A stretch of DNA of 37,547 bases. Origin: an uncultured Bacteroidales bacterium. GTDB lineage: Bacteria > Bacteroidota > Bacteroidia > Bacteroidales > ML635J-15. Under the pieces are notes generated by a model. It saw only the letters and a list, made by a program, of their open reading frames with translations, was not told the origin of the DNA and did not search any database. Positions 24,551 to 30,719 of this stretch are shown piece after piece (within the stretch, counting starts at the first letter, position 1; the number at the start of each line of letters is the position of its first letter). The stretch is from positions 1 to 37,547 of the forward strand of contig CALJNE010000023.1 in assembly GCA_937982115.1 (NCBI GenBank), written 5' to 3'. Position numbers and translations under genes: made by a program.

Positions 24551-25792
24551 TTTCAAAATACTGTCTTCAGGATTAAAAACAAAATACGCAGTATAGAAAC
24601 AGAAAAAGACAATCCCATCCTGAATGCCGAACATATCCTCAACATTAAATAATACAAGCATTATCAAAGTCCATAAAAACATTAGCGGATTTCTGTGTTT
24701 TAAAGCTAAAAAGAATAACAAAGCAAATATTGCCACCAACGACAAAAATCCGGGAAGTCCATGCATGGCAAAAGACCGTACAAATTGATTATGAGGACTT
24801 ATATATTTAATATATGCTCCCTGAAAGTCGTGATGTTTATAATATCGTGAAAGAGCATAACCAAGTTCACCTGTTCCAACTCCAATCCAAAAATTTTCTT
24901 TTATGATGGACTTTCCGGCATCAAAAGCTGCTATACGTAAAGCTGTTGATTCTTGACTTTTATAATTTATTTCATCTTTATGAGACAATGTAAAAAACAT
25001 TTTGTTAAATCTCATTTTAACATTTGGTAAACTGTATAAAAATGCAGACAGCAACATTACTGAAAATACTATAGGCAGAGCAATTCGTAGAGGGATTATC
25101 CTTTTTATTACTGTATAACCAAAAATTAAAGCCATACATAAAAAATACAGTATTATGGTTGCTTTACTTGATAATTGAAACAAGAATACAGAACAAACAA
25201 CAAAAAGAATAACTTTTACTCCGTTATATTTTCTTTTTGTAAGAAAGAGAGGTGTTTTCTCAAAAAGTGCCAATACAATTATTATTATCGCAATAATTAC
25301 GTGGTAAGAAAGATGATGCGGACCTTTAATAACTTCGCTGAATCTCGAATAATAAAGTATTCCAAAATCTTTGGTACTTACGTATTTAGGTATTGCAATA
25401 CTTAGGCATATAAAATAGGAAAACAAAACTCCCAGAATTAAAGCTGTGTTAATTAGCTCAATTTTATTTTTTATTGAATTTGTTCGGTAAGACATAAATA
25501 TAAAAGGAAAAACCAATAAAGATGTTACTATTTCAATTTGTTGAAATCCGGCTTTTATATGTTTTGCCGGTGTATAAATCATACCTATCCAATACAAAAT
25601 GTAAGGAAAAACTAAAATCCAGAAGTTGTAAGTTTTAAAATTTGATAGAAATACCGAATAATTCTCTTTTTTTAACAAAGCTATTAGAACCAGAAATCCT
25701 ATGGAAATTGAACTGAGCTTTATGTGTATCGGTATAACAAATACCGTAAAACACAACATAAAAAGCTCTATAGAATCAAGAATTTTTTTCAT
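24521..25792 (-). CDS. O-antigen ligase/polymerase-like membrane protein (Wzy_C family)
   Basis: 423 residues with about 10-12 hydrophobic segments, an inner-membrane protein of the WaaL/Wzy superfamily that joins or polymerises lipid-linked glycans on the periplasmic face. The diagnostic periplasmic loop lies at ~300-345: FWIGVGTGELGYALSRYY, then SPHNQFVRSFAMHGLPGF with H335, the position of the catalytic-type histidine. LSSKATIIL (207-215) stands where other members have a SRGA-like motif. There is no glycan gene cluster around it, so whether it is a ligase or a polymerase cannot be decided. Its 3' end overlaps the methyltransferase gene by 30 bp on the opposite strand. Confidence 0.8.
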   Translation of the reverse strand: MKKILDSIELFMLCFTVFVIPIHIKLSSISIGFLVLIALLKKENYSVFLSNFKTYNFWILVFPYILYWIGMIYTPAKHIKAGFQQIEIVTSLLVFPFIFMSYRTNSIKNKIELINTALILGVLFSYFICLSIAIPKYVSTKDFGILYYSRFSEVIKGPHHLSYHVIIAIIIIVLALFEKTPLFLTKRKYNGVKVILFVVCSVFLFQLSSKATIILYFLCMALIFGYTVIKRIIPLRIALPIVFSVMLLSAFLYSLPNVKMRFNKMFFTLSHKDEINYKSQESTALRIAAFDAGKSIIKENFWIGVGTGELGYALSRYYKHHDFQGAYIKYISPHNQFVRSFAMHGLPGFLSLVAIFALLFFLALKHRNPLMFLWTLIMLVLFNVEDMFGIQDGIVFFCFYTAYFVFNPEDSILKLSQKSGIDA

Positions 25793-25829
25793 TCTACAAA
25801 TTTAATTAATATTTAGAAAACAAAAAATT

Positions 25830-27815
25830 CTATATTTTAATTTTAATACCACTAATAAATGCTATACCCGGAACCGGCACATTTGGAATATCGTAGAATT
25901 TTTTATCCAAAATATTTTCAACACTTAAAAATATAGAAGCATTTTTAAATTGAGTTGTAAGTCTGTAATTCAATAAATATACAAAATCAAATTCAACAGC
26001 ATCAGGTAAATAAATATTTTGTTCAAAATCAAAAGGAAGATATTCTCCGTTTCTTTTATAAATATTAAAATCCAAAGAACCTGAAACATATTTTAATAAA
26101 TCGTGATTGATATTTAGTACAAACTTATGTTTAAGATGGTCTATTGCATATTTTGATTCAAAACTATTTTGAATCTTTGTTTGATAAATATAAGAATAAA
26201 TAATATTAACTTTATTGATAAGGAACTCTTCTTTAAAATCATAAGCAAAAAAAACTTCTACTCCTGATGTATTAACTCTTGTAAGATTTTGAGCTATCCA
26301 TTTTTGTTCGGGATTTTCTCTTACCCATGAAATAATATTATTTCCATATCTTTGGTATAAATTGACATTCAAATAAGATTTTTTGGAAAGAAAATATTTT
26401 ACACCGCCTTCAAAGTTATAAGCAAATTCGGGAAATAAGTCGGGATTTCCTTGATTTGAAGGGTCGGAATAATATAATTCTGTGTATGTAGGTACTCGCA
26501 TAGATTTATTAAACCCTGCTTTTACTAAAAATTTCTCGGTTAAATAGTATCCTGCATCAATACCGTAATAATTATTGATTCCATACTTCTGATTATATAA
26601 ACTCATTATTCCAAGATTTACCAATGTTTTTTTGGTATAATAACCATGTTCTGCAAAAATACTAAAATTATTTCTGTAATCGAATTTATCAAAAAGGCCA
26701 AACTTAATTTCCTGAAGATCAAGACCCAAAACATTGGAATAAATACTCTCATGTCGAAATTCTGCACCGAGCGAGGACTTGCCAAATCTGGAATCTTTTT
26801 CAACATTAAATCCTGTTCCGGCAACTGAACTAAAATGACGATTATGTCTCTGATACCATGTAACAGTATCACCTAGTAATTTGTTAATCCATCTGCCATC
26901 TTCCATAACGTAAAAATTTTCTCCTTCTCTGAATAACTGAAACTCATCTGCTAAAAATCTGTAATAAACTTTATAATCCCATTTTAAATTTCCTTGGGAA
27001 TTCATAAGTTTTACAGCAGCTATTCCTGTTTTTATCTTTTCGTATTGATATTTAAATCTTGGAGAATAAAAACTATATGCTCCAAAATTTTTATCAGTAT
27101 ATCCAAGCATTGTTTTTATTTGAATATTATTTATTGGGAATAAATTTTCATAATAAAAATTCATTTTGTCAAAATCAGTATTTTCTATAAAACCATCAGA
27201 TTTTGAATAACTAAAACTTAAACTCTGACGGAAATTTTTAATTACATTAGAGATTTTTATTCCTGAATTTAGTGTATTGAAGCTGCCATATTGCAAATCT
27301 ATCACGGCTTCATTTTTTTCTGGTTTTGAAGTAATAAAATTTACTGCTCCTGTCATGGCATTTGTCCCGAGAGTTCTGGTAAATGGTCCGTAAATCACTT
27401 CCATTGACTGAAGATTCAATAACTCTACCGGTATATTTAAACTATGATGACCTGTTTGGGGATCGCTAAGATTAATTCCGTTAAGTAAAACCAACGATTG
27501 ATCAAAACTGCCTCCTCTTATACTTAAATCAGACTGCACAGAAGCAAAAGATCGCTGCCTAATATCTATTCCGGTTGAAAATTTTAATAACTCATTATAA
27601 CCGAGATTCGAAATTGTTATATTTTGAAGGTCAATAATCTGGATAGACCTTAACATTTGTTTTTCATTTAAACTTAGCCGTGATGATTCTATTAAAACTT
27701 CATCCAAAAAAACAGTATCTTTACTAATCTCTTGATTATAAGCAAAATAGCTAAAGAAAATCACAATAATAAAAACTAATTTTTTCATAATCATAGTTTT
27801 AAATTTCGTCTGCAA
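25830..27815 (-). CDS. TonB-dependent outer-membrane receptor (BtuB-like)
   Basis: Outer-membrane active transporter, 661 residues. The ATG at 27788 (residue 10, MKKLVFIIVIFFSYFAYNQ) gives a standard signal peptide and is the likely start. The plug domain is at ~35-150: DLSIRGGSFDQSLVLLNGINL, DPQTGHHSLNIP, EVIYGPFTRTLGTNAMTGAVNF. The rest is a 22-strand-type barrel ending in ISGIKIKI. It lacks the N-terminal carboxypeptidase-like domain of SusC receptors and has no SusD partner, so it resembles siderophore or cobalamin receptors. The substrate is unknown; no cobalamin riboswitch or iron-uptake gene was recognised nearby. A small barrel-protein gene lies divergently. Confidence 0.9.
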   Translation of the reverse strand: MQTKFKTMIMKKLVFIIVIFFSYFAYNQEISKDTVFLDEVLIESSRLSLNEKQMLRSIQIIDLQNITISNLGYNELLKFSTGIDIRQRSFASVQSDLSIRGGSFDQSLVLLNGINLSDPQTGHHSLNIPVELLNLQSMEVIYGPFTRTLGTNAMTGAVNFITSKPEKNEAVIDLQYGSFNTLNSGIKISNVIKNFRQSLSFSYSKSDGFIENTDFDKMNFYYENLFPINNIQIKTMLGYTDKNFGAYSFYSPRFKYQYEKIKTGIAAVKLMNSQGNLKWDYKVYYRFLADEFQLFREGENFYVMEDGRWINKLLGDTVTWYQRHNRHFSSVAGTGFNVEKDSRFGKSSLGAEFRHESIYSNVLGLDLQEIKFGLFDKFDYRNNFSIFAEHGYYTKKTLVNLGIMSLYNQKYGINNYYGIDAGYYLTEKFLVKAGFNKSMRVPTYTELYYSDPSNQGNPDLFPEFAYNFEGGVKYFLSKKSYLNVNLYQRYGNNIISWVRENPEQKWIAQNLTRVNTSGVEVFFAYDFKEEFLINKVNIIYSYIYQTKIQNSFESKYAIDHLKHKFVLNINHDLLKYVSGSLDFNIYKRNGEYLPFDFEQNIYLPDAVEFDFVYLLNYRLTTQFKNASIFLSVENILDKKFYDIPNVPVPGIAFISGIKIKI

Positions 27816-27841
27816 AGTTCAATATATTTAATGTTAATAAA

Positions 27842-28768
27842 TTGGCTTTTCGCAATTTTTTTTTAATAATTAATTTATTAAATTTACGCCATCAAAACTT
27901 TTGTTTTCAGATGCATTATTTTTTAATTTCAATATTATTAGTAGTGTTGACCTTTTCTAATGTTCTTGCCCAAGAAACTTCAGAAAAAAAATTCAAATCA
28001 GTTTATAAACTTAATGAATTATCCGTTGTTGCTAATTCAAGTATTTATAACTTCTATTCAAAATATTCGACTCATTTTTATCAAATTGCCGAAATCTCAC
28101 CACTGAACATTCAGAATTCAGATTCATCTATGATGCACGACAATATTTTTAACATTTCAATAGGTTGTAACTTAAACAAACAATTATTTAGCAGCAAATC
28201 TTCACTTTTTAGCAACCTTAATATAAACTTTTTATTTGCAACAGGTGGAAAAATAAAACTTCTTTACCAAAACGTCTATAATTCATTTACGGATTCAATA
28301 ATGTTTGAAGAATACTCAATTAAAAACGTTGACACTACTATAGTTAATAAATTTGAATATACTTATAAATCTAACGACCTCGGTCTTGACATTCAATACA
28401 AGATAGGTACTGACCCCGAAAATATCCTAACTTTCTGCACCGGCATTGGTTTTTCGTTCTTATTGCCTTTTAACTCAAAAGTTATTTTTGAAGAATCTCA
28501 TTCAACCAACATCAGATATGTTAATCAATACAACAAAAATCAATACTTTCAAACTCTAAATACCAACAAAAATGAATTACCTCATACTAAACAGGTTTTT
28601 ATGAAATTATATTTGCCGGTAATACTCAGTTATAAAATTGATAAAAAAAATAAATATTCTCTAAGCACATACTTTAACGGAGGGGTTGACATTCAACATC
28701 CAATTAAAGGCGAATACTTTGTATATCCTTTTTTTAGTATTGGTATAGGAATGAATGTTAAATTGTAA
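27842..28768 (+). CDS. Probable small outer-membrane beta-barrel protein
   Basis: Function unknown. The ATG at 27911 (residue 24) gives a good signal peptide (MHYFLISILLVVLTFSNVLAQ); the upstream ATG at 27842 adds a segment that looks non-coding. The mature ~265 residues alternate hydrophobic and polar positions (INFLFATGGKIKLLY, LGLDIQYKIG, GIGFSFLLPF, MKLYLPVILSYKI, YSLSTYFNGGVDI) and end SIGIGMNVKL, typical of an outer-membrane barrel with about 8-10 strands. It is divergent from the TonB receptor; joint regulation is possible but not shown. Confidence 0.65.
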   Translation: MAFRNFFLIINLLNLRHQNFCFQMHYFLISILLVVLTFSNVLAQETSEKKFKSVYKLNELSVVANSSIYNFYSKYSTHFYQIAEISPLNIQNSDSSMMHDNIFNISIGCNLNKQLFSSKSSLFSNLNINFLFATGGKIKLLYQNVYNSFTDSIMFEEYSIKNVDTTIVNKFEYTYKSNDLGLDIQYKIGTDPENILTFCTGIGFSFLLPFNSKVIFEESHSTNIRYVNQYNKNQYFQTLNTNKNELPHTKQVFMKLYLPVILSYKIDKKNKYSLSTYFNGGVDIQHPIKGEYFVYPFFSIGIGMNVKL

Positions 28769-28784
28769 ACACTATTGTTATCTG

Positions 28785-28804
28785 AACTCGTATTGAGTTT
28801 TTAT
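28785..28804 (+). terminator. Weak possible terminator
   Basis: AACTC GTATT GAGTT followed by T-residues, 17 bp after the barrel-protein stop codon. The stem is only 5 bp, so this is tentative. Confidence 0.3.
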
Positions 28805-28812
28805 AATACTAA

Positions 28813-29862
28813 TTAGTACGGAATTTCTGATACTGCTAAAGAATAATTAAAAGATGTTTTCCATTTTCGTTTTGTTGGTAATATATAATCTTTCACTGTA
28901 TGATTTATTATGAAGGTTTTGTAAAAGTTTTCCATCAAAGTAAAAACAGACCAGACATATCTCAAATTGAGGCATTTCTTACCAATAGGATTAAAACTAT
29001 AAATTTTTCTGTAACAGAAATAATTTGAATATAATTGAAGATACTTTGTAGCAACTCCCTTCATGTTCATTCCTATCCATATTTTCAAATCAAAATTGTT
29101 TTTCCGGATTTTTTCAGCTTTTTGTTCAAATTTGCTATCATCAATTATCTTTACTGGTTGTATAAATTCTATGGTTTTACTACTAATTGTTTTTTTATAA
29201 GATTCGTTCTTACAAAGATAAATAAATCTATTTACAGTTTTAAGCTTTTGTTCCAAAACTCTTCTAATGTGCTTATCTGTTAGAGGGCCAACCGTTGAAA
29301 GTTTATTATCAATATATTTTCCATCCAACACCGATATTATTTGTGATAAATTACTTAAATCAAAATAAGAATTCGCACTGCTATGATATGATTCATCACG
29401 TACTCCTTTTCTACCCTTCTGACTAAACCTAATACTGAAATCAGTGCAAAGGATTTTATGATTAAATGTTTTATTTATCTTTGGCACAGAATTAAGCAGT
29501 TTATGACGCCAATCAAAAGCCGTAAGATTAGCAATATCAAGCCTTTTGCATACTTCTTTCAAAGTAAGAATACCTTCATGCCTGACAATTTCAGCAAAAT
29601 CTAAAAACAAATCTTTCTTATGTAAATAATGAATAGATGTTCCGGTACTTGGGATAAATGTTTTCCTACACGAGCAACAGCGATATCTGTTTGTAAATCT
29701 ATATTTACCATGTACATAAAACTTTTTACTTTTACAGTAAGGACAAGCATCAACAACTAAAGTTTGTGTATATATTTTAAGAAGTTTCTTACTTGGCTTG
29801 TTTATAGATTTTTCTATTGCTTTTTTCATAAAAAAAGTTTTGGCAAAAGTAAAAAATTCCAC
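28813..29862 (-). CDS. IS1595-like transposase, probably diverged or inactive
   Basis: 349-residue intact frame. An N-terminal zinc ribbon (C40-x2-C43 and C62-x2-C65, within ACPYCKSKKFYVHGKYRF) is followed by a helix-turn-helix-like TLKEVCKRLDIANLTAFDWRHKLL (100-123), the typical start of IS1595/ISXO2-type transposases. The catalytic domain follows: the first motif reads CTDFSIRFSQKGRKG, so aspartate D141 is kept but the adjacent glutamate of the usual DE is phenylalanine. The C-terminal IWIGMNMKGVATKYLQLYSNYF matches the family's conserved block, while the H/N-rich motif before it is changed. About 65 further residues follow. The ATG at 29829 (residue 12) lies just after a TACTTTTG box and is the likelier start. 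No terminal inverted repeats were found. Confidence 0.7.
   Translation of the reverse strand: MEFFTFAKTFFMKKAIEKSINKPSKKLLKIYTQTLVVDACPYCKSKKFYVHGKYRFTNRYRCCSCRKTFIPSTGTSIHYLHKKDLFLDFAEIVRHEGILTLKEVCKRLDIANLTAFDWRHKLLNSVPKINKTFNHKILCTDFSIRFSQKGRKGVRDESYHSSANSYFDLSNLSQIISVLDGKYIDNKLSTVGPLTDKHIRRVLEQKLKTVNRFIYLCKNESYKKTISSKTIEFIQPVKIIDDSKFEQKAEKIRKNNFDLKIWIGMNMKGVATKYLQLYSNYFCYRKIYSFNPIGKKCLNLRYVWSVFTLMENFYKTFIINHTVKDYILPTKRKWKTSFNYSLAVSEIPY
29844..29851 (-). promoter_or_regulatory. Possible -7 box (TACTTTTG) for the transposase-like gene
   Basis: TACTTTTG on the minus strand, 14 bp before the internal ATG at 29829 and inside the frame that starts at 29862. If real, it decides for the internal start. 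No clear -33 TTTG was found. Confidence 0.35.
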
Positions 29863-29923
29863 AATATTTTGAATTAAAAAAAATAATTTTTTGCAAAAAA
29901 TCTGAAATTTTATTTTTAAATCC

Positions 29924-29966
29924 GTATATAAGAATCATCAAGCTCTGTATGTAAAAATCATCAAGC
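29924..29966. repeat. Two direct repeats of 20 bp upstream of the transposase-like gene
   Basis: GTATATAAGAATCATCAAGC (29924-29943) and GTATGTAAAAATCATCAAGC (29947-29966) match at 18 of 20 positions with a 23-bp period, about two helical turns. They lie ~60-105 bp upstream of the transposase-like frame. They could be transposase- or regulator-binding sites, or an element end. Confidence 0.6.
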
Positions 29967-30404
29967 GGGGTAAGTCCTGAAGCAAGTAAAGGTAGAAGTC
30001 AGAAGGTAGAAAGAAAAGAAAAAAATACTACAAGCTAAACAACCCACTCCAAATCGAACTGATAAACATCAACAGAACAACTACTTAACAAAAAGTTCAT
30101 TTAAGTACAAAGCACTTAAATTATCGAAGATAATTTGTTGAATGTTAAATGAAGATTATTGTCGCGTTCTGAACTTTTCGTCAAAATCCAGAAAAATCTA
30201 AAGATTTTTTCTACTTCGTAGCGACTTAGATTTCATCGAGAACAAATCGGGGTTAACACGGATGCACCACAACTGCCTGCACACTTGAAAATAAAATTTT
30301 GGTAAATTTCATTTTCCAATCCGTGTTTAACCTGCGACCATCCCGACTAATGTCGGGATGCGTTAACCGGAATGCCATCTATGAACAAACTTTTCTGATG
30401 TCAA
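29967..30404. other. Gene-free region dense in nested inverted repeats
   Basis: No convincing coding frame. Block 1 (30091-30178): AAAAGTTCA / TGAACTTTT encloses TTTAAGT / ACTTAAA (30100-30106, 30114-30120) and AAATTATC-GAA-GATAATTT (30118-30136), two inner hairpins that share three bases and so exclude each other. Block 2 (30194-30233): AAATCTAA / TTAGATTT encloses CTAC-TTC-GTAG. Block 3 (30251-30332): GGTTAACACGGAT / ATCCGTGTTTAACC encloses AAAATAAAATTT / AAATTTCATTTT. Then comes a tRNA-like remnant. It could be a structured RNA, a MITE-like element or decayed mobile DNA. Confidence 0.6.
30329..30383 (-). pseudogene. tRNA-like remnant
   Basis: On the minus strand this reads TCCGGTTAACGCA, then a perfect 9-bp hairpin CATCCCGAC-ATTA-GTCGGGATG (30339-30360), then GGTCGCAGGTT. 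The intact tRNA-Pro 70 bp away has TCCGGTTAGCGCA, its anticodon arm, then GGTCGCAGGTT in the same order and spacing. The acceptor stem and the TTC of the T loop are lost and the anticodon loop is replaced. It could be a decayed partial tRNA duplicate or a chance likeness inside an intergenic repeat. Confidence 0.4.
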
Positions 30405-30439
30405 TCAAAAAAAAGAGTTTCAGAAAACTCCTGAAACTC
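30405..30439 (-). terminator. Rho-independent terminator of tRNA-Pro
   Basis: On the minus strand GAGTTTCAG, loop GAGTTTT, CTGAAACTC, then eight T residues. The perfect 9-bp stem begins 12 bp after the tRNA 3' end. Confidence 0.85.
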
Positions 30440-30451
30440 CTACCTATTAGT

Positions 30452-30525
30452 CGGGGTGGCAGGATTCGAACCTGCGACCCCCTGCTCCCAAAGCAGGTGC
30501 GCTAACCGGACTGCGCTACACCCCG
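30452..30525 (-). tRNA. tRNA-Pro, anticodon TGG
   Basis: 74 nt on the minus strand folding as a full cloverleaf: acceptor stem CGGGGTG/CACCCCG, D arm GCGC/GCGC with the AGTCCGGTTA loop, anticodon arm CCTGC-TTTGGGA-GCAGG giving anticodon TGG (proline, CCA codons), and T arm GCAGG-TTCGAAT-CCTGC. The 3' CCA is not encoded. The protein frame across it on the other strand (GGRIRTCDPLLPKQVR) is the usual spurious translation of a tRNA gene. Confidence 0.97.
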
Positions 30526-30543
30526 TTTTTTGTTTTGGGACTG

Positions 30544-30573
30544 CAAAAGTAATGTTTTTTTATTACAATCAAA
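30544..30573 (-). promoter_or_regulatory. Bacteroidota-type promoter of tRNA-Pro
   Basis: On the minus strand TTTG (30573-30570), 18 bp, then TACTTTTG (30551-30544), matching the TTTG / TAnnTTTG pair of the Bacteroidota primary sigma factor. The -7 box ends 18 bp before the tRNA 5' end. It is the best promoter in the window. Confidence 0.7.
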
Positions 30574-30600
30574 ACTTTTTTTGACTTTTTTTATAAAATT

Positions 30601-30649
30601 TTAATGTCATTATGTCTTTATTTTTTCTTTATTTAATGTCAAAATGTCT
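30601..30649 (+). promoter_or_regulatory. Paired direct repeats in the clpB promoter region
   Basis: TTAATGTCATTATGTCT (30601-30617) and TTAATGTCAAAATGTCT (30633-30649) match at 15 of 17 positions with a 32-bp period, about three helical turns. Each contains two ATGTC half-sites. A TATATTTA box (30652-30659) follows directly. They may be operators for a heat-shock regulator. Confidence 0.5.
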
Positions 30650-30707
30650 GTTATATTTAAAAAGTATCAAATTTGAAATGAGATTTACAAAAATAATTTA
30701 ATAGAAA

Positions 30708-30714
30708 GGAGAAA
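30708..30714 (+). promoter_or_regulatory. Shine-Dalgarno sequence of clpB
   Basis: AAAGGAG-type sequence a few bases before the clpB ATG at 30720. Strong Shine-Dalgarno sites are uncommon in Bacteroidota, and none as clear was noticed before the other genes here. Confidence 0.6.
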
Positions 30715-30719
30715 AAAAT

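Noticed and set aside
25830-27815. SusC-type receptor belonging to the starch operon
   Set aside because: It has no carboxypeptidase-like N-terminal domain or SusD neighbour, and lies about 10 kb away with unrelated genes between.
28769-29966. Complete insertion sequence with inverted ends
   Set aside because: No inverted terminal repeats or target-site duplication could be found around the transposase-like gene.
30299-30505. Plus-strand frame ending RGGRIRTCDPLLPKQVR
   Set aside because: It is the antisense translation of the tRNA-Pro gene, a common false protein.
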